DNA from: Bacteroides sp. ET71
GTDB taxonomy: Bacteria; Bacteroidota; Bacteroidia; Bacteroidales; Bacteroidaceae
Length of the DNA: 64,000 bases
Direction of reading: 5' to 3'
Assembly (NCBI RefSeq): GCF_023336905.1
Contig: NZ_JAMBLS010000003.1
Span: forward strand, 186,001 to 250,000
The notes below the pieces were generated by a model. It ran no database searches. It had not been told where the DNA came from and was given only the letters and a program-made list of their open reading frames with translations. This document shows positions 1 to 7,833 of this stretch, in pieces (the stretch's first letter is position 1; every line of letters begins with the position of its first letter). Made by a program: the position numbers and the translations under genes.

Positions 1-523
1 CGCAATAGTCCAGCAGCAGCTCGATGAGCCGGGAGAGGAGCGTGCGGCTGTGGCCGTCGATGGCGTGGTGCAGCTCTTCGTCGATGTCGTCGAAGTAGTG
101 GCGCACGCGCTCCGTCTCGCGCTGCGACAAGTGCAGGGCCTCTTCCTGGCGGTAGTGGAAGAAGGTGTACTGGTCGATGTGGCGGCACAGCGCGGTGCTG
201 AGCAGCAGCATCGGGTCGAAGGCCAGCAGCAGTCCGCGCGGGGGCAAAGTGTTTTCCTTGCTCATGCGGAACGCCTCGCCGGGAGTGAGGAACACCATCG
301 TGGCGTAGGCAAAGTCGTAGTAGCGGCGTCCGCAGCAGTCGCCGCACCCGGCACTGTCTTCTATCAGCAAGATGGCGTAGAAGTCAAACTTCACCGCCTG
401 CTGTTCCAGCCCGGGATTCTCCAGGTTGATGACGGCAGCCTGCGGGTGCCACGTCTTGCTGCCCAGGCAGCGGTTGCACTCGCACACAGTCTTTATGTCC
501 AGCACATTTTCCTTTTTCTTCAT
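1..523 (-). CDS. AraC-family transcriptional regulator, 5' part (truncated by window edge)
   Basis: An open frame runs leftward from ATG at 523 and is still open at base 1, giving 174 residues. It starts MKKKENVLDIKTV and ends at the edge with SRLIELLLDYC. The N-terminal part is the cupin-like effector domain, and the SxLIELLLDYC stretch is the linker that in many Bacteroides AraC regulators precedes the two-helix DNA-binding domain, which lies outside the window. The start is supported by a TATCTTTG -7 box about 44 bases upstream (567-574). The gene is divergent from the TonB receptor at 837, so it probably controls it. Family assignment rests on the N-terminal pattern only. Confidence 0.75.
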   Translation of the reverse strand, partial: MKKKENVLDIKTVCECNRCLGSKTWHPQAAVINLENPGLEQQAVKFDFYAILLIEDSAGCGDCCGRRYYDFAYATMVFLTPGEAFRMSKENTLPPRGLLLAFDPMLLLSTALCRHIDQYTFFHYRQEEALHLSQRETERVRHYFDDIDEELHHAIDGHSRTLLSRLIELLLDYC

Positions 524-566
524 ATCGGCTCGATTCCCCGCAGGGGGACTGATGGTTTTCCGGCGG

Positions 567-574
567 CAAAGATA
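567..574 (-). promoter_or_regulatory. -7 box of the AraC-type regulator
   Basis: TATCTTTG on the minus strand fits the Bacteroidetes TAnnTTTG -7 consensus and would start RNA near 560, giving a leader of about 37 bases before the ATG at 523. No clear TTTG at -33. Confidence 0.5.
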
Positions 575-728
575 GCTGTTTCCCGCCAACACCCCCCTAC
601 CCGCTTTACAGATTCTTTAACCTTTCTCACCGATTTTTATGCCCCGGCGCAAGCACGCCCGCCCGTGTGCGGAGTGGACATGGCTACAGTTCGGAGGAAT
701 GACGCCCGCTCCGCACAAGAGGCAGACA

Positions 729-764
729 GTAATTCGGGTAAAAACTTCTGTAATCCGGATAAAA
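729..764 (+). promoter_or_regulatory. Direct repeat with 21-bp spacing, candidate AraC-type binding site
   Basis: GTAATTCGGGTAAAA (729-743) recurs as GTAATCCGGATAAAA (750-764): 13 of 15 positions match and the offset is exactly 21 bp. The downstream copy ends 20 bp before the -7 box at 785-792, so it covers the -33 region. AraC-type activators commonly bind direct half-sites two helical turns apart next to or over the -35 element. Binding is inferred. Confidence 0.55.
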
Positions 765-784
765 GGCGGAACGGACAAATGACT

Positions 785-792
785 TACCTTTG
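785..792 (+). promoter_or_regulatory. -7 box of the TonB receptor gene
   Basis: TACCTTTG fits TAnnTTTG. RNA would start near 799, about 38 bases before the ATG at 837. There is no TTTG at -33; the expected position is covered by the 21-bp-spaced repeat, which suggests activator dependence. Confidence 0.6.
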
Positions 793-836
793 CAGCGTCT
801 GAAACGATTATCCATTTTATACACTTTACAGAAGAT

Positions 837-2720
837 ATGAGACAACGATTCACTCTTACTCTCCTGTCCCTCGCGCTGGCGACGGCGGTCGCCGGGGCGT
901 CGGACAAACAGGAAACTGACTCCGTGCGCCACGATTACCGGCTGAACGAAGTGGTCGTCACCGGCACACGCAACGCGACCGACATCCGCCACTTGCCCAT
1001 GACCATCAGCGTCGTGGGACGGACACAACTGGCCGACCGATACCAGCCCTCGCTCCTGCCCGCGCTGACGGAGCAGGTGCCGGGACTGTTCGTCACCAGC
1101 CGCGGCGTGCTGGGCTACGGCGTGTCCACCGGAGCGGCGGGAGGGCTGAGCATCCGCGGACTGTCGGGCAGCGCGCAGATGCTGGTGCTCATCGACGGGC
1201 ACCCGCAATACATGGGACTCTTCGGTCACCCCATCTCTGATTCGTACCAGACGATGCTGGCCGAGCGCGTGGAGGTGCTCCGCGGCCCGGCTTCGGTGCT
1301 CTACGGCTCGAACGCCATGGGCGGCGTCATCAACATCGTCACCCGACAGATGCACGAAGACGGGGTGCGGACCGACATCAACCTAGGCGCAGGCTCCTAC
1401 GGAACGGTGCAAGCCGAGGCCGTGAACCGCGTGCGCAGCGGACGATTCGGCAGCACGGCTTCCTTTTCGTACAACCGCACGGACGGACATCGCGCCGACA
1501 TGCCTTTTGAACAGTTCAGCGGCTACGCCAAGCTGTCGTACGAAGTGACGAAGAACTGGCGGCTGTGGGGCGACGTGAACGTGACGCACTTCAACGCCTC
1601 GAACCCCGGCGAGACGTTTGCCCCGCTCATCGACAACGACTCGCGCATCACCCGCGGCATGGCGTCGGCCATGCTCGAAAACCACTACGACCGCACCTCG
1701 GGCGCCCTGAGCTTCTTCTACAACTGGGGACGGCACAAGATTAACGACGGCTACGGCCCCGGCGAAGAGCCGCAAGAATCGCTGTTCCACAGCAAAGATC
1801 TGATGATGGGCGTCTCCTGGTACCAGAGCGCCGAACTGTACCGGGGCAACCGCCTGACCGTGGGCGTGGACTACCAGCACTTCGGCGGCGAATCGTGGAA
1901 CGTGGCCGTGGCCGACGGCGAACGCATCCCCGGCGTGGAGAAGAAGCAAGACGAAGTGGCTGCCTACGCCGATTTCCGCCAGGATTTCGGACACTGGCTG
2001 TCGCTGAACGCCGGCCTGCGCGTCGACCACCACTCGCACGTGGGCACCGAGCTGGTGCCCCAGGGCGGACTGGCCTTCCACCTGCCCCGCCAGGCCGAAC
2101 TGAAGGCAATGGTCAGCAAAGGCTTCCGCAACCCCACCATCCGCGAGATGTACATGTTTCCCCCGCAGAACCCCGACCTGCGCCCCGAACGGCTGATGAG
2201 CTACGAGCTCAGCTTCACGCAGACCCGCCTGGACGGCGCCCTGACCTACGGTGCGAACCTCTTCTACATCGACGGCGACAACCTCATCACGACCGTCCGG
2301 CAAGACGGCCGCCCGCACAACGTGAACAGCGGCCGCATCGAAAACTGGGGCATGGAAGCCAACGTCGGCTGGCGCGTCAACCCGCACTGGAGCGTCAACG
2401 CCAATTACAGTTGGGCACACATGGAACACCCCGTCATCTCCGCCCCCGAGCACAAGCTCTACGCCGGGGCCGACTTCCGGCGAGGCCGCTGGACCGCCTC
2501 GACAGGCCTCCAGTACGTGGGCGGACTATACACCTCCGTGGGCGAAGCACCCACGACCGAGGACTTCGTCCTGTGGAACGTCCGCGCCTCCTACCGCCTC
2601 TGCCCCTACGCCCGCCTGTTCGTGCGCGGCGAAAACCTGCTGGCACAGCGCTACGAAGTGATGCTGGGCTATCCCATGCCGAAGGCCACGTTCTTGGGAG
2701 GCATCAGCCTGAACCTCTGA
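837..2720 (+). CDS. TonB-dependent outer-membrane receptor
   Basis: 627 residues with a signal peptide (about 1-20), a TonB-box-like segment NEVVVTGTR (37-45), a plug domain (about 48-165, with the LRGPASVLYGSNAMGGVINI-type motif) and a C-terminal 22-strand-type barrel ending GGISLNL. It lacks the N-terminal carboxypeptidase-like domain of SusC proteins and no SusD follows, so it resembles the CirA/BtuB/FepA type used for metal chelates, siderophores, haem or cobalamin rather than glycans. The substrate cannot be read from sequence. Control by the divergent AraC-type regulator is likely; AraC regulators often govern siderophore receptors. A strong hairpin at 2811-2866 follows the gene. Confidence 0.9.
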   Translation: MRQRFTLTLLSLALATAVAGASDKQETDSVRHDYRLNEVVVTGTRNATDIRHLPMTISVVGRTQLADRYQPSLLPALTEQVPGLFVTSRGVLGYGVSTGAAGGLSIRGLSGSAQMLVLIDGHPQYMGLFGHPISDSYQTMLAERVEVLRGPASVLYGSNAMGGVINIVTRQMHEDGVRTDINLGAGSYGTVQAEAVNRVRSGRFGSTASFSYNRTDGHRADMPFEQFSGYAKLSYEVTKNWRLWGDVNVTHFNASNPGETFAPLIDNDSRITRGMASAMLENHYDRTSGALSFFYNWGRHKINDGYGPGEEPQESLFHSKDLMMGVSWYQSAELYRGNRLTVGVDYQHFGGESWNVAVADGERIPGVEKKQDEVAAYADFRQDFGHWLSLNAGLRVDHHSHVGTELVPQGGLAFHLPRQAELKAMVSKGFRNPTIREMYMFPPQNPDLRPERLMSYELSFTQTRLDGALTYGANLFYIDGDNLITTVRQDGRPHNVNSGRIENWGMEANVGWRVNPHWSVNANYSWAHMEHPVISAPEHKLYAGADFRRGRWTASTGLQYVGGLYTSVGEAPTTEDFVLWNVRASYRLCPYARLFVRGENLLAQRYEVMLGYPMPKATFLGGISLNL

Positions 2721-2804
2721 AAGCGCGGCCACGGGCCGCAGGCGGTGCAGCCACAAGCTACGGGCCACAAGCTGCGGGCAGGCTGCCCAACAGGTAACGG
2801 CTAA

Positions 2805-2866
2805 CAAAAAACGAGCTACGAGTACGTCACCGGTGACATTCTTCCGGTAACTTTACTCGTAGCTCG
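2805..2866. terminator. Long hairpin terminator between convergent genes
   Basis: CGAGCTACGAGTA (2812-2824) pairs perfectly with TACTCGTAGCTCG (2854-2866). The stem continues inward through an imperfect pair around CACCGG/CCGGTAA. The A-run at 2805-2811 becomes a U-run on the minus strand, so this is a good intrinsic terminator for prfB; it may also stop the TonB receptor transcript. Confidence 0.75.
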
Positions 2867-2892
2867 CAGTTTATAGCCCGTGGCAGGACAGG

Positions 2893-4011
2893 TCACGCTT
2901 CACCCTCGCCCGCAAACTCCATGAGGTAAGCCTTAATGAAACCGTCGATTTTGCCGTCCATCACGCCGGTGACGTCCGAAGTCTGGTAATTGGTGCGGTG
3001 GTCCTTGACGCGGCGGTCGTCGAACACGTAGCTCCGTATCTGCGAACCCCACTCAATCTTCTTCTTACCTGCTTCGACTTTGGCTTGTTCGGCCATACGG
3101 TGCTTCATCTCCTTGTCGTAGAGCATGGAGCGGAGCAGTCGCAAAGCGTTCTCCCTGTTCTTGGGCTGGTCGCGCGTCTCGGTGTTCTCGATTAGAATCT
3201 CTTCTTCCTCTCCCGTGTACGGGTCTTTGTACTGGTAGCGCAGGCGCACGCCCGACTCCACCTTGTTGACGTTCTGTCCGCCGGCACCGCCGCTTCGGAA
3301 GGTGTCCCACGACAGGCGCGCCGGTTCGATGGTGACTTCGATGGTGTCGTCTACCAGCGGAGTGACGAAGACCGAGGCGAAAGACGTCATGCGCTTTCCT
3401 TGCGCATTGTATGGCGACACGCGCACAAGGCGGTGCACACCGTTCTCGCCCTTCAGGTATCCGTAGGCGTACGGTCCGCTGATTTCGATGGTACAGGTCT
3501 TGATGCCCGCCTCGTCGCCTTCTTGCAGGTTGGCGATGGTTGTCTTGTAGCCGTGCGTCTCGGCGTAGCGCAGGTACATGCGCATCAGCATGCTGGCCCA
3601 GTCCTGGCTTTCGGTGCCGCCGGCACCGGAGTTAATCTTCAAGACGCAGTCCATCTGGTCGGCTTCATCACGCAGCATGTTCTTCAGTTCGAGCGCCTCG
3701 ACGGCGGACAGGGCTTTGGCATAGGCTTCGTCCACTTCTTCTTCGCTCACCAGCTCGTCTTTGTGGAAGTCGAAAGCCAGTTGCAGTTCGTCGGCCAAGG
3801 TCTTCACCTCGTTGTAGCCGCTAATCCACTGCTGCAAGCCTTTCACCTTCTTCATCTGCGCTTCGGCGGCCTTCTGGTCGTCCCAGAAGCCGGGCGCCTG
3901 GGTGCGGAGCTGTTCTTCTTCCACTTGTATCTTCTTGCCTTCGATGTCCAGGTAACGGTTCAACGCGTCGGTGCGTTCTTTGATGTCCTTCAGTTGCTCG
4001 GTAGTTATCAT
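2893..4011 (-). CDS. prfB: Peptide chain release factor 2
   Basis: 372 residues. It recognises UGA/UAA stop codons and triggers peptide release. The SGGAGGQNVNK segment (about 240-250) carries the GGQ motif that enters the peptidyl-transferase centre. The codon-recognition tripeptide, SPF in E. coli RF2, appears here as SPY near residue 199. The N-terminal reading RYLDIEGKK corresponds to the region where E. coli prfB has its in-frame UGA; here the codons are CTG GAC, so the gene is uninterrupted and has no programmed +1 frameshift. Start supported by AGAAAGGA just upstream of ATG and by a TACCTTTG -7 box at 4137-4144. Confidence 0.95.
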   Translation of the reverse strand: MITTEQLKDIKERTDALNRYLDIEGKKIQVEEEQLRTQAPGFWDDQKAAEAQMKKVKGLQQWISGYNEVKTLADELQLAFDFHKDELVSEEEVDEAYAKALSAVEALELKNMLRDEADQMDCVLKINSGAGGTESQDWASMLMRMYLRYAETHGYKTTIANLQEGDEAGIKTCTIEISGPYAYGYLKGENGVHRLVRVSPYNAQGKRMTSFASVFVTPLVDDTIEVTIEPARLSWDTFRSGGAGGQNVNKVESGVRLRYQYKDPYTGEEEEILIENTETRDQPKNRENALRLLRSMLYDKEMKHRMAEQAKVEAGKKKIEWGSQIRSYVFDDRRVKDHRTNYQTSDVTGVMDGKIDGFIKAYLMEFAGEGEA

Positions 4012-4136
4012 TCCTTTCTGTCAGATTTATGTAATTCTTTATATGTATCTTCTTCGTGCACGATGTTGCCGCCGGCCGTCCGCGCCTGCGGGAAACGCAT
4101 CTCATACGGGCCGGGCAAAAATCCTGCATTTCAGTG

Positions 4137-4144
4137 CAAAGGTA
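4137..4144 (-). promoter_or_regulatory. -7 box of prfB
   Basis: TACCTTTG on the minus strand, giving a leader of roughly 120 bases before the prfB ATG at 4011. It lies back to back with the plus-strand box at 4158-4165. Confidence 0.5.
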
Positions 4145-4157
4145 TGAAAAAAACGCA

Positions 4158-4165
4158 TATATTTG
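4158..4165 (+). promoter_or_regulatory. -7 box in front of the decayed small gene
   Basis: TATATTTG, a full match to TAnnTTTG, 36 bases before the ATG at 4201. It would also transcribe toward the M16 peptidase gene at 4496. Confidence 0.5.
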
Positions 4166-4200
4166 CAGGGCAAGCCGAAACTAAATACAACTGAACCGCC

Positions 4201-4454
4201 ATGAAACGACTGAAACGTCAGCGATGGGCCTTGCTGGCAGGGCTGTCCCTCTGTTGAGCAGGACATGCGCAAGTGATTTACATCGACGATGCCAGACACG
4301 GAAGGGGCCTTCATCCAGGCCGGAATGGTGGAGAGGAACGCAGTCGCACTACCACACCACGGGACAGAGCCGGAACATCCGCCTCGTTCCGCTCTACGAG
4401 ATAGGTGACGAAGGCTACGAAATCTACTTCCCCCTGCGGAAGACGAGGCCGTAG
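4201..4454 (+). pseudogene. Decayed small secreted-protein gene
   Basis: The frame from ATG 4201 encodes a convincing signal peptide (MKRLKRQRWALLAGLSLC) but meets TGA at 4255-4257. Reading through gives AGHAQVIYIDDA, typical after signal cleavage of small Bacteroidetes exported proteins. Coding-like text then continues in the second frame (EGAFIQAGMVERNA) and the third (LVPLYEIGDEGYEIYFPL), ending at TAG 4452-4454. One nonsense and at least two frameshifts would explain this. A good promoter precedes it. The remaining bases of the 4012-4495 gap hold the two opposing promoters and nothing else I can identify. The parent family is uncertain. Confidence 0.42.
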
Positions 4455-4495
4455 GCCAAGGAGTACGAATCACACATTATATAATCTTATCGCTT

Positions 4496-7423
4496 ATGAA
4501 CAAATTTCTGAAACGGATGGGCGTGCCGGCCCTCGCACTGGCCGCCCTGGCTTTGGCGGGATGCCAGCCGAAGCATGACTACGAAACGGTGCCGGGCGAC
4601 CCGCTCCAGGCACGCATCTACACGCTGGAGAACGGGCTGAAGGTCTACATGACTGTGAACAAGGACGAACCGCGCATCCAGACTTTCATCGCCGTGCGTG
4701 TGGGCGGCAAGAACGACCCGGCGGAGACGACCGGCCTGGCCCACTACTTCGAGCACCTGATGTTTAAGGGGACAACGCACTTCGGCACACAAGACTACGA
4801 GGCGGAGAAGCCCTTGCTCGACCAAATCGAACAGCAGTTCGAGGTCTACCGCCACACGACGGACGAGGCCGAGCGCAAGGCCATCTACCACACCATCGAC
4901 AGCCTGTCGTTCGAAGCCTCGAAGCTGGCCATCCCCAACGAGTACGACAAACTGATGGCCGCCATCGGGGCCAACGGCACCAACGCTTACACCAGCTACG
5001 ACGTGACGTGCTACACCGAGGACATCCCGAGCAACCAGGTGGAGACGTGGGCAAGGATTCAGGCCGAACGCTTCCAGAACTGCGTCATCCGCGGATTCCA
5101 CACGGAGCTGGAGACCGTGTACGAGGAGAAGAACATGTCGCTGACGCGCGACTCGCGCAAGGTGGGCGAGACACTGCTGGCCGCCCTCTTCCCCCATCAT
5201 CCGTATGGCACACAGACGGTGCTGGGCACGCAGGAGCACCTGAAAAACCCGTCTATCACCAACATCAAGAACTACTACAAGACGTGGTACGTGCCCAACA
5301 ACATGGCCATCTGCCTGAGCGGCGACTTCGACCCGGACCAGATGATTGAAATCATCGAACGCCACTTCGGCGCGCTCCGCCCCAACCCCGACCTGCCCAA
5401 GCTGAATCTGCCCAAGGAGGAAGAAATCACGGCGCCCATCGTGCGCGAGGTGCTGGGACCGGAAGCGGAACAGGTGGTGCTGGGATGGCGCTTCCCGGGC
5501 GCATCCAGCCACGAGGCGGAGGTGCTGGACATTGTGGGGCAGGTGCTCTACAACGGGCAGGCCGGACTGTTCGACCTCGACCTGACGCAGCAGCAGAAAC
5601 TGTTGTCGGCCTTCTGCTACCCGGACAACCTGGCGGACTACAGCGTGCTGATGATGCAGGGACGCCCCAAGGCCGGGCAATCGCTGGAAGAGGTGAAAGA
5701 CCTGATGCTCGGCGAGCTGAAGAAGCTGCGCGAGGGCGACTTCGACGAGAACCTGCTGGAAGCTGCCATCAACAACTTCAAGCTCAACCAGCTACAACGG
5801 TTGGAGAGCAACGAGGGCAGGGCCGACTGGTTCGTGCAGTCCTTCGTCAACGGCACGGACTGGGCCGACGAGGTCAGCTCGCTCGAACGGCTCTCGAAGC
5901 TGACCAAGCAAGAGGTGGTGGACTTCGCGAACCGCTTCCTGAAGGATGACAACCTGGCGGTGGTGTACAAACGGCAGGGAACCGACCCGAACGAGAAGAA
6001 GATAGACAAGCCGCAAATAACGCCCATCGTGATGAACCGCGACACAGCCAGTGCCTTTCTGCGCGACATCCAGGCAGCCGCTTCGCAGGCAGCGCCCATA
6101 GAGCCGGTCTTCCTGGACTACAGCAAGGACCTGGCGCAGCTCTCGGCCAAAGACGGAGCCATCCCCGTGCTGTACAAGCAGAACACGTCCAACGACCTGT
6201 TCCAACTGACCTACCTCTTCGACATGGGCAACAACCAGGACAAGGCGCTGGGACTGGCCGCAGAATACCTGGAATACCTGGGCACGAGCGAACTGACGCC
6301 CGAAGACGTGAAGAAGAAGTTCTACCAGATGGCGTGCAGCTTCTCCGTATGGCCGGGCGCCCGCCGCACGTATGTCACGCTGAGCGGACTGAACGAAAAC
6401 TTGCCCCAGGCGCTGGAGCTGTTCGAACAACTGCTGGCCGACGCGCAGGTAGACCGCGAGGCTTACAGCAACCTGGTGGGCGACAAGCTGAAGGCGCGCA
6501 AAGATGCCAAACTGAGCCAAGGGCAGAACTTCTCGCGCCTGATGCAGTACGTGTTCTACGGGCCCGAAAACCCGTCGACCCACCTGCTCGGTGAAGCCGA
6601 ACTGAAGAAGATGGACCCGCAGGCGCTGGTGGAACGCATACACGGGCTGAACGGCTACAAGCACCGCATCCTGTACTACGGGCCCGACACGAGCGACGAA
6701 CTGATTGCCTTGCTGGATCGCGAGCACCGCACGCCCGACACGCTGAAGGACGTGCCCGAAGGAGGCAACTTCGTCAGCCGCCAGACGCCGGAGACGCGCA
6801 TCTTCCTGGCGCCCTACGACGCGAAGAACATCTACCTGGCGCAATACTCCAACCGGGGCGAGCGTTTCGACCCCGCTTCCGAACCGTCGCGGCAGCTCTA
6901 CGGCGAATACTTCGGCGGAGGCATGAACAGCATCGTCTTCCAGGAGATGCGCGAAAGCCGCGGACTGGCCTACTCGGCCTGGGCCGGGCTGAACAGGCCG
7001 AGCTACAACGACGAGGCCTACTACTTCCTGTCGCAGATTGCCTCGCAGAACGACAAGCTGATGGACGCCATACACACCTTCAACGACATCATCGAGCAGA
7101 TGCCGCAGTCGGAAAACGCCTTCCGGCTGGCCAAGGAGGGCATGATGGCACGCCTGCGCACCGAGCGCATCACCAAGGACGGGGTGCTGTGGAGCTTCGT
7201 CAACGCACAAGACTGGGGCCTGACCGAAGACAGCCGCATCAAGCTGTACAACGACGTGCAACGGATGACGCTGCAAGACGTCGTGGACTTCCAGCAAAAG
7301 TGGGTGAAGGGACGCACGTACTACTACGGCATCTTGGGCAACAAGAAAGAGCTTGACATGGACGCTCTCCGCCGCATAGGCCCCGTGACGGAACTGACCA
7401 CGGAGGACATCTTCGGATACTAA
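4496..7423 (+). CDS. M16 (insulinase/pitrilysin-type) zinc metallopeptidase, lipoprotein
   Basis: 975 residues. A type II signal with lipobox LALAGC puts the lipidated Cys at residue 23, so the enzyme is membrane-anchored in the periplasm or on the outer membrane. The inverted zinc motif HYFEH is intact (H83, E86, H87), and a Glu-rich segment near 203-210 (ELETVYEEKN) supplies the distal ligand. Length fits the full four-domain M16 architecture, the second half being the inactive M16_C pair. It degrades peptides; the substrate is unknown. The gene stands alone, between a decayed small gene and a hairpin terminator at 7447-7482. Confidence 0.92.
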   Translation: MNKFLKRMGVPALALAALALAGCQPKHDYETVPGDPLQARIYTLENGLKVYMTVNKDEPRIQTFIAVRVGGKNDPAETTGLAHYFEHLMFKGTTHFGTQDYEAEKPLLDQIEQQFEVYRHTTDEAERKAIYHTIDSLSFEASKLAIPNEYDKLMAAIGANGTNAYTSYDVTCYTEDIPSNQVETWARIQAERFQNCVIRGFHTELETVYEEKNMSLTRDSRKVGETLLAALFPHHPYGTQTVLGTQEHLKNPSITNIKNYYKTWYVPNNMAICLSGDFDPDQMIEIIERHFGALRPNPDLPKLNLPKEEEITAPIVREVLGPEAEQVVLGWRFPGASSHEAEVLDIVGQVLYNGQAGLFDLDLTQQQKLLSAFCYPDNLADYSVLMMQGRPKAGQSLEEVKDLMLGELKKLREGDFDENLLEAAINNFKLNQLQRLESNEGRADWFVQSFVNGTDWADEVSSLERLSKLTKQEVVDFANRFLKDDNLAVVYKRQGTDPNEKKIDKPQITPIVMNRDTASAFLRDIQAAASQAAPIEPVFLDYSKDLAQLSAKDGAIPVLYKQNTSNDLFQLTYLFDMGNNQDKALGLAAEYLEYLGTSELTPEDVKKKFYQMACSFSVWPGARRTYVTLSGLNENLPQALELFEQLLADAQVDREAYSNLVGDKLKARKDAKLSQGQNFSRLMQYVFYGPENPSTHLLGEAELKKMDPQALVERIHGLNGYKHRILYYGPDTSDELIALLDREHRTPDTLKDVPEGGNFVSRQTPETRIFLAPYDAKNIYLAQYSNRGERFDPASEPSRQLYGEYFGGGMNSIVFQEMRESRGLAYSAWAGLNRPSYNDEAYYFLSQIASQNDKLMDAIHTFNDIIEQMPQSENAFRLAKEGMMARLRTERITKDGVLWSFVNAQDWGLTEDSRIKLYNDVQRMTLQDVVDFQQKWVKGRTYYYGILGNKKELDMDALRRIGPVTELTTEDIFGY

Positions 7424-7833
7424 GCGGGCGACCCCCGCACATGCCACGCCCCGGCCGCGCATCATTGGCGTCGGTCGGGGCGATTCTGTTTATATGAAGA
7501 AGTGTTTGTGGTCGTTATCCTGAACGACCCGTAGGGTCTATCTTTCCCCTTAAAAGCTCGTATGCAAAGTTAACCAACGGCAAGAGCGAATAAAAGCACG
7601 TGTGGAAAGAAAGTGGATGGCGAAAAACAACATACTCTTGTATTCCAGCGAATTAAACCCATTCACCGATATGCAAAAAGTGGACGGAATACAGAAAAAA
7701 CGCTCCTCCGGAAGCCCGGAACGGCCGTTGTCCGCACGAAGCGCGCTCCACTCGGACACGGGGCGCGGCCGCCACGGACAAGAAGCAAACGAGGGTCGGA
7801 CGGAGACCGGCGCGAAGACGGACAGGCAGGCGG
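7424..7833. other. Convergent intergenic region, no gene seen
   Basis: Besides the terminator it holds two small palindromes at 7511-7538 (GTCGTT-N6-AACGAC overlapping GACCC-GTA-GGGTC), perhaps a degraded relative of the dispersed repeat seen at 15800, 20182 and 23013. It also holds GC-rich GAAGCGCG/TTGTCCG repeat modules at about 7732-7800. Open frames here have no recognisable protein character. Confidence 0.5.
7447..7486 (+). terminator. Terminator of the M16 peptidase gene
   Basis: CGCCCCGGCC (7447-7456) pairs with GGTCGGGGCG (7473-7482) with one mismatch, followed by the T-rich ATTCTGTTT. Confidence 0.55.

Larger units (their letters stand above)
524..836. other. Divergent regulatory region, no gene
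   Basis: This 313-bp stretch between the AraC-type gene and the TonB receptor holds the two opposing -7 boxes (567-574 minus, 785-792 plus) and the 21-bp-spaced direct repeat at 729-764. Open frames crossing it in other phases overlap real genes or lack coding character, so I see no gene here. Confidence 0.6.

Noticed and set aside
50-802. 250-codon plus-strand frame across the AraC-type gene
   Set aside because: It is antisense to a recognisable AraC N-terminal domain and runs through the promoter region; its residues are Val/Gln/Ala-rich shadow text.
4487-5680. Long minus-strand frames under the M16 gene
   Set aside because: Codon mirror of a GC-rich gene; no start signal or family likeness.
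7565-7572. TAACTTTG box on the minus strand
   Set aside because: It fits the -7 consensus but points into the 3' end of the M16 gene with nothing to transcribe.
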